Shown: positions 43,671 through 52,257, counted from the stretch's first letter. The stretch: 64,000 nucleotides of DNA from Brevibacterium sediminis (GCF_013623905.1 NZ_JABKDD010000002.1:1-64000), one strand, 5' to 3'. Notes: generated by a model from the sequence alone, not told the origin. Program-made: numbers and translations.

Positions 43671-44186
43671 TTATTTGTAGTAGCCCTCGCGGAGGTTGAT
43701 TCCGTGCTCGATCCAAACCTTGAGAGCCGAGAGCATTCCGGTCCAGCCCATGCAGTTGCCGAAGGCGCCCTGAGCTCCGCCCTCGGTGAGCTTCCAGGAC
43801 TTCTCCGTGATCGTCACGAGCGTCCGCGCACCGTCATCGACGGGAGTGAACTCGAAGGTCGTTGTCGTGTCACTCTCCACGGAATCGTCGGAACCCTCCC
43901 AGCGGATGACGATCTTCTCGTCCTGGAAGTTCTCGACGACTTCGACTGGGAATCGACCCGGGAAGTCAGCGAAGTCCCATGTCACGTCGGCCCCGGCCTC
44001 CAAACGGCCGCGGGCGCCGCCGGTCGTGAAGTAATGCGAGAGCTGCTCGGGATCAGCGACCGCCTCATAGGTCTCATGAGGAGTCTTCGAGATGTAGCCG
44101 GTGACCGTGAAGGACAGCTCCTCCAATGGACGGGACTGATCGTTCTGCTCGACGGGTGTGTTCTGGGTGCTCTGCTCATCTGTCAT
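43671..44186 (-). CDS. SRPBCC/AHSA1 family protein
   Basis: A 171-residue START-like protein with the AHSA1 pattern: YISKTPHETYEAVADPEQLSHYF at the start of the domain, then IRWEGSDDSVES and the C-terminal helix MGWTGMLSALKVWIE. It likely binds a hydrophobic ligand. The ATG lies 6 nt after TAAAAA. It is divergent from an ArsR regulator gene, a pairing seen often for this family. Confidence 0.88.
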   Translation of the reverse strand: MTDEQSTQNTPVEQNDQSRPLEELSFTVTGYISKTPHETYEAVADPEQLSHYFTTGGARGRLEAGADVTWDFADFPGRFPVEVVENFQDEKIVIRWEGSDDSVESDTTTTFEFTPVDDGARTLVTITEKSWKLTEGGAQGAFGNCMGWTGMLSALKVWIEHGINLREGYYK

Positions 44187-44205
44187 GTGATATTTTTACC
44201 ACATG
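44184..44205. promoter_or_regulatory. palindrome joining two divergent start codons
   Basis: CATGTG-N10-CACATG (44184-44205) contains both ATG codons, which stand 16 bp apart. Each gene must use a -10 box inside this gap (TATTTT for the ArsR gene, TAAAAA for the SRPBCC gene), so both messages are leaderless and the promoters overlap fully. Confidence 0.6.
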
Positions 44206-44544
44206 TCACGGGAGTTGGGAACAGGCTCGGATGAATCCGACGATGCGGTCTTCAAGGCCCTGGCCAACCCCAACCGCCGACGCGTCCTCGACCTGCTGCG
44301 GACTCGACCGCGGACGACCGGTGAGGTCTGCGAGGCGTTTCCCGACCTCGATCGCACGACTGTGCTGCAGCATATTCGAGTGCTCGAGGGCGCTGAGCTG
44401 GTCACCGGCCGCAAGGAAGGACGCACCCGACTGCTGGCTCTGGCACCGCTCCCGATCAAACGGATCCATGATCGCTGGATCGGTGAGTACACACGTGCGG
44501 CCGTCGGACTGCTCGCGCAGCTCGATGAGGAGTCCCCGCACTGA
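44203..44544 (+). CDS. ArsR-type winged-helix regulator
   Basis: The 113-residue protein has an ArsR helix-turn-helix (FKALANPNRRRVLDLL, then TTGEVCEAF and TTVLQHIRVLEGAELV) and lacks a Cys-rich metal site; it contains a single Cys. It therefore probably does not sense metal. It most likely regulates the divergent SRPBCC gene and itself. The ATG lies exactly 6 nt after TATTTT. Confidence 0.87.
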   Translation: MSRELGTGSDESDDAVFKALANPNRRRVLDLLRTRPRTTGEVCEAFPDLDRTTVLQHIRVLEGAELVTGRKEGRTRLLALAPLPIKRIHDRWIGEYTRAAVGLLAQLDEESPH

Positions 44545-44606
44545 CGATCCAGCCCTGCCCTTCAACCACAGGCTCAGTCGCACCCCGCAGTCTCCGGGTC
44601 AGCAGC

Positions 44607-44652
44607 GCCCGCACTGACAGCTCAGCCGTGCCCGCACTGACAGCTCAGCCGT
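44607..44652. repeat. 23-bp tandem duplication
   Basis: Two exact 23-bp copies (44607-44629 and 44630-44652) abut; the second overlaps the stop codon of the convergent MFS gene. A diverged third copy of the same sequence begins near 44535 across the ArsR stop codon. Confidence 0.8.
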
Positions 44653-45877
44653 GCCCGTTGTTCCGCCTCTGCAGAGTCCGCGCGATCCACGACAGGGCAC
44701 CGGTGAACAGCAGAAGCAGAGCACACACCAAGAAGGTCGACGACGACCCGAGATAGGTGAAACCGAGCCCGCCGACCACACCTGCGACGGCCAGCCCGAT
44801 GTCGAAGTTCATATTCCATGCGACGCTGGCCCGGCTCGGCGAACTGACCGCGGCGAAGGCCATGACGAGACTTGCCGACTGCATGGCGCCCAATCCCAGT
44901 CCGATGACGAGCATCGAGGCGAACAGCGTCCCACCGTAGGAGACGACAGCGCAGACCAGCCCGATCGCCGTCAGGACGAGGCCCAAGATGTTGAGGGCGA
45001 ACGGCGGGAAGCTGTCCGAAACGGCCCCGACGACGAAGCGTCCGATGACCGCCGAGATCTGCATCCCGGCGATGAACAGTGCCGCTACGGCGACGTCCTC
45101 GCCCGGACCGAAGCCGACGATGATCCCGAAGACGATCATGCCGACGAGGAACGGAGAGAGCATGAGGACGAGCCCGAGCGCTTCCCCCGCCCAGCGTCCT
45201 GCTTTTCGGAGGCTCCGCTTCTCGTTGCGTCCGGACCGAACCCCGACCGTCTCGTTGCCGCTCGGCGATGCTCCCGAATCGTCATTCCCACGCCGAGGCG
45301 GCCGACCGGGTACGTATTTGAGCACAGTGGGAATGGCCAGGAGGAGACAGGCGCAGACGATGATGCGGAAGGTCCAGATCGGGATCGTCTCAACCAACCA
45401 CAGCCCCAGCGGAGCTCCGACGGCCGCGGCCAGGGAAGTGATCCCACCGAAGAAGCCCAGCGCCTTGCCGGTCCGTCCCGGCGCGGTCGTTCCTGGGACC
45501 GCGGCATTGGCGAGGACGACGAAGAGCCCGAACCCGACGCCTCCGCAGAGTCCGGCGAGGACGAGTGCCAACAGGGGCGGGGTGACGAAGAGTCCGAGGA
45601 GCTGGCCGAGGAACTGCAGGACTAGAGCCAGCATGAGCGAGGCCTTGAAACCGAAGACGCGACCGGCCCACGGGGCGAAGGGCTGGGCGACGATGACACC
45701 GATCATCATCGTCGTCAGCACGGACCCGCCGGTGACGGTCGACAGTCCGTCCGTCGCCGCAATCGTCACCATCGTCGAATAGCTGAAGAAGAAGGCGGAG
45801 AACCCGAACATCGCCGTCCACACCAGACCCAACAGAGCCGGGGTGTACGTCGCCTGAGACGGATGTTCGGGGTCCAT
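44645..45877 (-). CDS. MFS transporter, oxalate/formate-like
   Basis: The 410-residue major facilitator has 12 helices, with AFFFSYSTMVTIAATDG in helix 1 and the PFAPWAGRVFGFKASL loop 2-3. This resembles the OFA/UhpC-like group of proton-linked monocarboxylate carriers; the substrate is uncertain. The central linker holds VPGRPPRRG from a dispersed 15-bp repeat. The ATG lies exactly 6 nt after TAACCT, so the mRNA is probably leaderless. Confidence 0.85.
   Translation of the reverse strand: MDPEHPSQATYTPALLGLVWTAMFGFSAFFFSYSTMVTIAATDGLSTVTGGSVLTTMMIGVIVAQPFAPWAGRVFGFKASLMLALVLQFLGQLLGLFVTPPLLALVLAGLCGGVGFGLFVVLANAAVPGTTAPGRTGKALGFFGGITSLAAAVGAPLGLWLVETIPIWTFRIIVCACLLLAIPTVLKYVPGRPPRRGNDDSGASPSGNETVGVRSGRNEKRSLRKAGRWAGEALGLVLMLSPFLVGMIVFGIIVGFGPGEDVAVAALFIAGMQISAVIGRFVVGAVSDSFPPFALNILGLVLTAIGLVCAVVSYGGTLFASMLVIGLGLGAMQSASLVMAFAAVSSPSRASVAWNMNFDIGLAVAGVVGGLGFTYLGSSSTFLVCALLLLFTGALSWIARTLQRRNNGHG
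45293..45307 (+). repeat. dispersed 15-mer, copy 4
   Basis: Exact CCGAGGCGGCCGACC, here antisense to the MFS gene, so it is read in a different way (GRPPRR) than in the other transporters. Confidence 0.7.
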
Positions 45878-45987
45878 AGTCCGAGGTTACGACATCGGCA
45901 CTGCATCTGCCGTGCCCGCACCATCTGCCGTCCATCTGGTGCAGAAGTGTTCACCTCCACGTCAGAATGATCGCCTACCATCGGTCC

Positions 45988-46551
45988 ATGAACTCATCGG
46001 AACTCGGCTCGGACCTCAAACGCGACGCTCCCAGTGGCACCATCGACACCGCATTCGTCCTCAAATTCGAACCGCTCTATGCCCTCACGGACCTCGAGTC
46101 GGAGATCCTCAGTGATATCGGCCCGAAGACGAAGGTCCGCGAATCGTTCAAACGCAAGCATTTCCTCAAGGTCGCCGAGTGGAAGGCCATCGGAGTTCTG
46201 CCGAGCCTCGAGGAGATCTCGTCCGATGACATCGACTTCGTCACCGGCGTCGCGCTCGACGATGACACACCCAACCGCTTCCGTCTGCCTTTGCTGCAGA
46301 TGCTGCCCGGAGTGGGAATTCCGATGGCCAGCACCCTGCTCACCGTGGTCAATCCCAAGAAGTTCTCCATCATGGATTCCCGGGCGCTGACCGTTCTGCA
46401 CGATTTCGCTCTCGTGCCCACGGACAATCCGGCGCAGATGGACTATCAGACCTACCGCAAACTCATGAAGTCCCTGGCCAAGGGCGCCAACTGCGCCCCG
46501 ATCGACCTGTACCGGGCGCTCATCGCCTATTCGCGGCAGGAACGAGACTAA
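45988..46551 (+). CDS. hypothetical protein with HhH-like motif
   Basis: The 187-residue soluble protein has no family I can name. Its clearest feature is the helix-hairpin-helix-like segment MLPGVGIPMASTLLTVVNP (about residues 110-128) followed by FSIMDSRALTVL, which recalls the fold of HhH-GPD glycosylases; the catalytic lysine/aspartate arrangement of that family is not evident. The ATG lies exactly 6 nt after TACCAT, so it is probably leaderless. It is divergent from an MFS gene. Confidence 0.75.
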   Translation: MNSSELGSDLKRDAPSGTIDTAFVLKFEPLYALTDLESEILSDIGPKTKVRESFKRKHFLKVAEWKAIGVLPSLEEISSDDIDFVTGVALDDDTPNRFRLPLLQMLPGVGIPMASTLLTVVNPKKFSIMDSRALTVLHDFALVPTDNPAQMDYQTYRKLMKSLAKGANCAPIDLYRALIAYSRQERD

Positions 46552-46629
46552 GTCTTCACCCCCACGGGGCGGATCTGCCGACAGCCAGCGGACACGATGC
46601 TCTGCCGGCGGCGTGGGAACGGAACTCTC

Positions 46630-47925
46630 TCAGGCGGCCAGCTCCTGCAGACGCCTCTGCCAGAACACGATCTCCTCGGTCAGTCGGGCCGGGTCGAGAC
46701 CATCCGCATACTGGGTGAGCTCGTCCTCCTGCGTCGGTGACATGACTCCCGCTGCGCGCAGACGTTCGAACGGTGTGCGCGGTTCGTCGTAGATTCGCCG
46801 CTGGTCGCCGTCACCGTCATCGGCCCAGCCAGCCGGTTTGCGCGTGGGAGTGAAGTAGTTGAGCCGGTCATCGACCGCGCGCCAAAGTCCGTTGAGTGCA
46901 GACCGGGCCTCTTCGGTGTCATAGCGGCGGATATTGCCGTACTCATGGACGAGATGCTGATGCCGCGAGGCTTCCGGAAGCCGATCGCGGCGGAGATCTT
47001 TGAGCACCGGACTGAAATGGATATCCAGTCCCCGCGCCCACCGGTCGGTCGCCTCGTGGACGGTGTCATCGGCATTGCTCAGCTCGATGGCATTGACCCA
47101 GAAGGGAATCCCCTGCACCTCATCGAGCGACCACTGCAGCACGTCCACCATGGTGTCCGGAGCGTTGTCGGCGAGGCTGTGGGTGAAGACCCAACCGGTG
47201 TGCAGGCAGGAGGCGCTGATCGTGAACACACAGTTCGAGGCTCGGGTCGGTCCTGCGTGGGCGATGGTGTCGACGAGGAAGTATCCGGGTTCGTGCTCGT
47301 TCGGCCCCGAAGCGAAGTCGAGGAAGTCTTCGCTGGGACTGGTGAATCGTTTCGTCGACACTCGACGATCTCGGAAGTCCTCGGCTCGCGCGGTGCGCAG
47401 ATACCGGTCGATCGACGCCGGACTGACGGCGAGCAGCTCGGACCGGACCTTGAGGCTGTAACCGTCGCGGTCGGGCACCAGGGCGCCGTGTCGCTCGGCC
47501 GCATCGAGCAGCTGCGGCATCACAGCGGCCAGGTACTTTCCACTCTGGAACCCCGACCACTCCCAGATCCGGACGAGGAGTGCTCGCGATTCGGGTGAGT
47601 ATTTGCAGCACCTCGACGACGGCTGGTCGGCGGGCGGATCGTCGTAGGCATCATCTTCTCCGATGCGGAAGGCCGCCAGGCGGCGCCGCGCATGGTCACG
47701 TGACCAACCGGTGAGGATCATGACCTCGTCGAGGATCCACCCTTTGTCCTTCTTCCGTGCCGACGAATACAACTCGAGATAGTCATCGACGTCGAATTCT
47801 GCTTCAGTTGTCTCTGTGGAAGGAATGCTCTGAATATTCTGCTGATCGTGCATCAATTTTGTTAGTTCCTCCGAATTCGGGGAAGCCACTTCTTTGTTTT
47901 CGCTCTGCCCCGGAACGATTTGCAT
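46630..47925 (-). CDS. transposase-like protein with degenerate DDE triad
   Basis: The 431-residue protein follows the integrase-catalytic-domain transposase plan: HTH segment KGWILDEVMILTGWSRDHAR (61-80), KYSPESRALLVRIWEWSG (108-125), EPGYFLVDTIAHAG (212-225), then RRYDTEEARSALNGLWRAVD and YDEPRTPFERLRAAGV. By eye against the family consensus only the first Asp (D219) remains: the second Asp (in DSDNG) reads S283 and the Glu (in NDNAHVEQ) reads A319. I see no flanking terminal repeats. Divergent from a WYL regulator 54 bp away. It is probably a domesticated DNA-binding protein rather than an active element. Confidence 0.75.
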   Translation of the reverse strand: MQIVPGQSENKEVASPNSEELTKLMHDQQNIQSIPSTETTEAEFDVDDYLELYSSARKKDKGWILDEVMILTGWSRDHARRRLAAFRIGEDDAYDDPPADQPSSRCCKYSPESRALLVRIWEWSGFQSGKYLAAVMPQLLDAAERHGALVPDRDGYSLKVRSELLAVSPASIDRYLRTARAEDFRDRRVSTKRFTSPSEDFLDFASGPNEHEPGYFLVDTIAHAGPTRASNCVFTISASCLHTGWVFTHSLADNAPDTMVDVLQWSLDEVQGIPFWVNAIELSNADDTVHEATDRWARGLDIHFSPVLKDLRRDRLPEASRHQHLVHEYGNIRRYDTEEARSALNGLWRAVDDRLNYFTPTRKPAGWADDGDGDQRRIYDEPRTPFERLRAAGVMSPTQEDELTQYADGLDPARLTEEIVFWQRRLQELAA

Positions 47926-47951
47926 AATGCTATTCTGAGTTCAGGCAGGAG

Positions 47952-47973
47952 GTCTTCCTAAACGACAGAAGAC
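47952..47973. promoter_or_regulatory. inverted repeat between transposase-like and WYL genes
   Basis: GTCTTC-N10-GAAGAC lies in the 54-bp gap between the two divergent start codons. It is placed well for a shared operator bound by the WYL protein. Confidence 0.4.
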
Positions 47974-47979
47974 GCAGAG

Positions 47980-49113
47980 ATGTCACAGACTGCAGCACGG
48001 CTGCTCGGGTTATTGTCACTGTTGATGGTGCCCCGAACCTGGTCGGGAACCGAATTGGCAGATCGCCTGGGAGTGAGCCCGCGGACCATCCGGAACGATA
48101 TCGGCACGCTCCGCGATATCGGCTATTCGATCGACGGCACACGCGGAAACGAGGGCGGATATCGTCTCTCCTCCAACGGCGTGGGCATCCCGCCGCTCAT
48201 GTTCGACGCCGATGAAGCGGTGGCGGTCGCCGTCGGCCTCCACTCGGGGCTGAGCTGCATCATCGGCGGAATGGAAGAGACTTCGGCACTGGCACTGGCG
48301 AAGCTCGAGACCATTCTCCCCACCGCAGTCCGGACACGGGTGCAGAGCCTCGCGCACTTCACTGTCCCGGTCGTCGGCAATCAGCCGATGCCGATTGTCG
48401 ACCCCAACCTCATCGTCACTCTCATCGACCACTGTCGCCGACACGAACGCCTGCGCTTCACGTATCTCGGTGAACCGTCCGACCGCTCACCCGGCGGCAC
48501 AGGCGACTCATGCGCCACCAGCCCAGTTACAGCCGACCCAGACACCGGCGACTCTCTCCTACCGAACGACCCGAGCAGCACCTCGGCACACGAGGTCCAT
48601 CTGGAAGTCGAAGCCTACCGACTCGTCAATCGTCAGCACCGCTGGCACCTGCTGGCCTTCGAACCCCAGGCTGAGGACTGGCGAGTCTTCAGCGCAGAAC
48701 GCATCGTGCCGAAGACCCCGAGCGGCCGCAGCTTCACTCCACGTCCGCTGCCGGCCGACGACATCGGAGAATTCGTCGAACGACACGCCACGGAACCCAG
48801 GTGGCGGCATTCGGCCCAAGTCATCGTCGATGCACCGGCGCCCACAGTGATGAAGAAGCTCGCGTCCGCCGAAGGCACTGTCGAAGCACTCGAGGACGAC
48901 CGCTGTCTCGTCACCGTCGGCGGCCAGAGCCTCACCACGATGGCCCTGGCCCTGGCGCGCTTGGACACCGACTTCACCGTCATCGACAGTCCCGACCTCC
49001 GCGAATGCCTCCACCGACTCTCGGTCCAGCTCGGTCGGGCTGCCGAGGGCCATGCGGCACCCGACCTCGCACCTTCCCGAGCGAAGAATGCGGCTCCCCG
49101 AGCAGCGAAATAG
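47980..49113 (+). CDS. WYL domain transcriptional regulator
   Basis: The 377-residue protein has an N-terminal DeoR-type helix-turn-helix (TWSGTELADRLGVSPRTIRND with the RNEGGYRL wing) and a WYL domain (about 140-265) with YRLVNRQHRWHLLAFEPQAEDWRVFSAERI. A C-terminal WCX-type domain follows. An insert of about 40 residues, rich in Asp/Ser/Thr/Pro, splits the WYL domain. WYL proteins sense nucleotides or nucleic acid and often control defence or DNA-damage genes. The divergent transposase-like gene is the obvious target. Confidence 0.88.
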   Translation: MSQTAARLLGLLSLLMVPRTWSGTELADRLGVSPRTIRNDIGTLRDIGYSIDGTRGNEGGYRLSSNGVGIPPLMFDADEAVAVAVGLHSGLSCIIGGMEETSALALAKLETILPTAVRTRVQSLAHFTVPVVGNQPMPIVDPNLIVTLIDHCRRHERLRFTYLGEPSDRSPGGTGDSCATSPVTADPDTGDSLLPNDPSSTSAHEVHLEVEAYRLVNRQHRWHLLAFEPQAEDWRVFSAERIVPKTPSGRSFTPRPLPADDIGEFVERHATEPRWRHSAQVIVDAPAPTVMKKLASAEGTVEALEDDRCLVTVGGQSLTTMALALARLDTDFTVIDSPDLRECLHRLSVQLGRAAEGHAAPDLAPSRAKNAAPRAAK

Positions 49114-49167
49114 GGATAAGGTCACAACCCGACATAAAAGCCTTTGTGCGAATATGTGAAATTTCGC

Positions 49168-49191
49168 GGGCATGACCCGTGAGTCATGTCC
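49168..49191 (+). terminator. hairpin downstream of the WYL gene
   Basis: Arms GGGCATGAC and GTCATGTCC (8 of 9 paired) with a 6-nt loop, 54 bp after the stop, followed by ATTCCTT. A likely terminator. The remaining 230 bp to the next gene show nothing else I can identify. Confidence 0.5.
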
Positions 49192-49421
49192 ATTCCTTGT
49201 CGCCCGAGAACACCGAGCGGTAACTTTCCTGGATACGTTTCAGGTATCGGTTCGCTTGATGGCGACTAATCCATTCGGGCCGCCGCCGACCACAATCCCT
49301 AATCCTCTGATCGGAGAAATGAGATGCTTCTGCCGTGCTTCGGCACAGCAACGAGTCCTCGTACCGCCATCCTCGATTCCGACGGCGGGCCGCAGTGACA
49401 GCAACAGATGACGGACGGTCG

Positions 49422-49898
49422 ATGACGACCGGAAATCTCCGCAGCGCTGACGTCCTCGCCGAGCGCATCCGCCGCACGAACATCACCTATGCCCGCCTCT
49501 ATGGGCCGCTGGTGGTGCTGGTGATCGCCGCTTCGTTCTTCCCCTACTACTCCCCCGAACCGGACAGTTCGGTCACATACGGGAACCTGTGGCAGGAAGT
49601 CCTCAGCATCGGACGGGGAGTCGACGTCTTCGCGCTCTTCGCTCTGCTGTTCACCACCGGGCTGCTGTGCCTGGCAGCGGTGGGTCGCACGACAATCGCC
49701 GTTCTGATCGCGATTCTCACCGGCGCGATCGTCATCGGCTGCACCCTTCTGCAGGCACCCGGCTATGTCAGCCCACCGGCGCTGACGATCTTCGGCATCA
49801 TCGACATCTCGCTGAGCTTCCTCATCGCCGCGATCACCGTGGTGCATTCCCTGCACCTGTTCACCCTCGACCTCGGGTTCCAGCGTCGCACCGCATGA
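49422..49898 (+). CDS. hypothetical four-helix membrane protein
   Basis: The 158-residue protein has four hydrophobic segments, at about residues 25-42, 62-80, 85-105 and 115-145, with a short N-terminal cytoplasmic tail. I recognise no family; the layout resembles uncharacterised actinobacterial membrane proteins. The ATG giving MTTGNLRSADVLA is chosen; a GTG nine codons upstream is an alternative. It stands alone after the WYL gene. Confidence 0.7.
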   Translation: MTTGNLRSADVLAERIRRTNITYARLYGPLVVLVIAASFFPYYSPEPDSSVTYGNLWQEVLSIGRGVDVFALFALLFTTGLLCLAAVGRTTIAVLIAILTGAIVIGCTLLQAPGYVSPPALTIFGIIDISLSFLIAAITVVHSLHLFTLDLGFQRRTA

Positions 49899-49960
49899 GA
49901 CCAGCGCTGCCCAGCGTGAAAGCAGCATCGCACCGCGCAAGACGACGGCGCTTCACTCGG

Positions 49961-50404
49961 TCAACCAACCGATCTCCCCGCGGCCTGCAGCGCCGGGATG
50001 ACCTCGTTGCGGGTCAGTGGCGCGAATTGGCGGATACCGGTGTCCGCGGGCAGCGGGTCGATGGGAAACCATCCGGCTTCGGCGATCTCGGCCAGATGCG
50101 CGATGTTCTCCACATCGAGTGCTGCCGGCAGACCGTCATAGCAGAACACGTCGCCGATGACACGGTGATCGGCTTCGTTAGCCGCCGCGGCAGCAAACGT
50201 GCCCAAAGCGTGCAGTCGGTGACGGTCCAGATCGAGTCCAAGCTCCTCGGCGATCTCACGGACGATGGTGTCCTCAGCGGTCTCCCCCTCTTCGGGTTTG
50301 CCGCCGGGCAGCATGAAGGAACTGGTCCCGGCCTTGCGCACCATGAGCAGTTCCCGGCGTTGCGGGTGGAGGAGGACGAGTGCGGAGACGCGGATGTCAT
50401 TCAT
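49961..50404 (-). CDS. NUDIX hydrolase
   Basis: A 147-residue NUDIX protein with the full box GGKPEEGETAEDTIVREIAE followed by ELGL (about residues 34-57). It cleaves nucleoside diphosphates linked to other groups. It overlaps the stop of tag by ATGA, so the two are co-translated. A repair or nucleotide-pool-cleaning job fits that pairing. Confidence 0.92.
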   Translation of the reverse strand: MNDIRVSALVLLHPQRRELLMVRKAGTSSFMLPGGKPEEGETAEDTIVREIAEELGLDLDRHRLHALGTFAAAAANEADHRVIGDVFCYDGLPAALDVENIAHLAEIAEAGWFPIDPLPADTGIRQFAPLTRNEVIPALQAAGRSVG

Positions 50405-51021
50405 TCCGACCACACTCCGGACGCTCCTCGGCGGTGGGAATCGAGCAGGTGCGTATCGACCATGCCGATGGCCTCCATCAGCGCATACATCGTCGTCGGT
50501 CCCACGAAGCGGAACCCCTTCTTCTTCAGCGCCTTCGACAGCGCCACGGATTCCGGTCCGGTCGTCGGGATCTCGGCATTGGTGCGCGGTCGCGGGGTCT
50601 GCGCAGGCTGGAACGACCACAGGAACGCATCGAGTCCGCCGTCTTCACGCAGTTCGATTACGCGAGCGGCATTGTTGATGCAGGCTTCGATCTTGCCGCG
50701 GTGGCGGATGATCCCGGGATCGGTCAGCAGCTGCTCGATCTCGCTGTCGCCGAAGCGGGCCACGGCGTCGGGATCGAATCCGGCGAAGACCTCACGGAAC
50801 CGATCCCGCTTCTTCAGAATCGTCAGCCACGACAGGCCTGCCTGGAATCCCTCGAGGCTCATCCGCTCGAACAGCCCCGCCTCGTCGTGGATGGGCAGAC
50901 CCCACTCGCTGTCGTAGTAGTCCAGCAGCATCGGGTCACCGTACGCCCACGGGGTGCGGGCAAGTCCGTCGTCGCCGGTGACGGCTCCTACGGATGCGCT
51001 CGGCTGTGATTCGTCGTCCAT
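50401..51021 (-). CDS. tag: DNA-3-methyladenine glycosylase I
   Basis: The 206-residue enzyme has the Tag layout: WAYGDPMLLDYYDSEWGLPIHDEAGLFE near the start (Tyr/Trp pocket), SLEGFQAGLSWLTILKKRD in the middle and KKKGFRFVGPTTMYALMEAIGMVDTH near the end. The zinc-binding residues of the E. coli enzyme seem only partly kept: an N-terminal Cys is absent. It removes 3-methyladenine from DNA. The ATG lies exactly 6 nt after TACGGT, with no ribosome-binding site, so it is leaderless. Confidence 0.9.
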   Translation of the reverse strand: MDDESQPSASVGAVTGDDGLARTPWAYGDPMLLDYYDSEWGLPIHDEAGLFERMSLEGFQAGLSWLTILKKRDRFREVFAGFDPDAVARFGDSEIEQLLTDPGIIRHRGKIEACINNAARVIELREDGGLDAFLWSFQPAQTPRPRTNAEIPTTGPESVALSKALKKKGFRFVGPTTMYALMEAIGMVDTHLLDSHRRGASGVWSE

Positions 51022-51128
51022 CCTGCAACCGTATCGCGTCGCACTGACATTGCCCGCGCACCCCCACGCTCCGGCCTCCTGCGGCAACGGTCCAGCCCCG
51101 TGTCAGATGTCTCCGATAGGGTGCGGCC

Positions 51129-52088
51129 ATGACTTCGGTGCTCCTCCTCGGCTTCGGTGCCATCGGCCGTCACGTCGCCCGGCTGCTCTCTCCCGAGCTC
51201 GAGTCCGGGGCGTTCAACCTGACCGCCCTGGTCTCGGATCGAGCCAACCACAGAGGTCGCCCGAATCACGGCGCCGAGGTGGTCGACCTCCCTACGCTCA
51301 CCACCCCAGTTCACGAACCGGCCCCATCGTTGTCTGCTGCGTCATCGACGCAATCACCGTCGCCGAGGATGTTCGACCGCTTCGATGTCATCGTTGAATG
51401 CGCCGGGGTTCCCGCCGCCGCCCGATTCGGCCCCGCCGTCATCGCGGCCGGTCGCCCATTCGTGCTCACCAGTGTCGGAGCCATGGCCGATCCCGACACC
51501 CGCGCGGGTCTGCTCGCCGGACCCGGCCGCCTGCATGTGACCAATGGGGCGATCGGCGGACTCGATGTGCTCGAGGCGGCGGCTCAGGCCGATGGCCTCG
51601 ACAGCGTCGAAATCAGCACCTCGAAGGAGGCGAGCGGACTCATCCGACCGTGGATGTCTGAGCCCGAAGCCGAGCGTCTGCGCGGCCTCCGCCCCGAGGA
51701 CGGCCCTCTGACGGTGTTCGAGGGCAATCCCGCCGAGGCGATCGAGAAGTTCCCCGCCAATGTCAATATCGCCGTCGCCCTCGCTTGGGCCACCCGCGGA
51801 CTGAGTCGTGCTGCAGCGGCCTCAGACTCAGGAGCCGGCGCGGCGTCGACCGATTCCGCACCTGAACGCACCGATGCCGACTTGCTCGGTGCCTCGTTGG
51901 AGCGGGTGCGGGTCGTGCTCCAGGCGGTCGCCGGTCAGACCCAGTCCGCCCACCGAATCCGGGCGTCCGGGTCCGCAGGGGAATTCGCCTTCGAAATCCG
52001 GTCGACACCGAGCCCGGAGAACCCTGCCACCAGCGGGCTGACGGCTCTGTCCGTCGCCCGGACCCTGCGCACCGTGACGGCAGGGTGA
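51129..52088 (+). CDS. nadX: L-aspartate dehydrogenase
   Basis: A 319-residue protein with an N-terminal NAD(P)-binding motif LLLGFGAIGRHVARLL, then ECAGVPAAARFGPAVIAAGR, GAIGGLDVLEAA and the catalytic region FPANVNIAVALA, ending ENPATSGLTALSVARTL. It oxidises aspartate to iminoaspartate, an alternative to NadB in NAD synthesis. An internal Ala/Ser-rich insert (about 235-255) is longer than usual. The ATG lies exactly 6 nt after TAGGGT. No nadA or nadC is adjacent. Confidence 0.87.
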   Translation: MTSVLLLGFGAIGRHVARLLSPELESGAFNLTALVSDRANHRGRPNHGAEVVDLPTLTTPVHEPAPSLSAASSTQSPSPRMFDRFDVIVECAGVPAAARFGPAVIAAGRPFVLTSVGAMADPDTRAGLLAGPGRLHVTNGAIGGLDVLEAAAQADGLDSVEISTSKEASGLIRPWMSEPEAERLRGLRPEDGPLTVFEGNPAEAIEKFPANVNIAVALAWATRGLSRAAAASDSGAGAASTDSAPERTDADLLGASLERVRVVLQAVAGQTQSAHRIRASGSAGEFAFEIRSTPSPENPATSGLTALSVARTLRTVTAG

Positions 52089-52173
52089 TCACCTGGCCGC
52101 CCCCCCGAGCCCACCACGCAGCGTCCGTCGGCCTCGGCGCTTGAGATCGACGCATTCTCGGTGCGAGAAATGA

Positions 52174-52219
52174 CGGCGCCCGGGATCTCCGACCAACAGG
52201 CCAGGGATCCCGGGCGCCG
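52174..52219. terminator. bidirectional terminator between nadX and BCCT
   Basis: Perfect 14-bp arms CGGCGCCCGGGATC and GATCCCGGGCGCCG with an 18-nt loop, placed between two convergent genes. No T-run on either side, but the stem is very stable. Confidence 0.75.
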
Positions 52220-52257
52220 CACTCACCCGCCGGAATCAGTCATCCGGACATCGCGAT

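Noticed and set aside
46552..47979. Terminal inverted repeats of an insertion sequence around the transposase-like gene
   Set aside because: I compared both flanks by eye and found no matching ends or target duplication.
49114..49421. Riboswitch upstream of the four-helix membrane protein
   Set aside because: The sequence shows only a terminator-like hairpin near the WYL gene and no known aptamer core.
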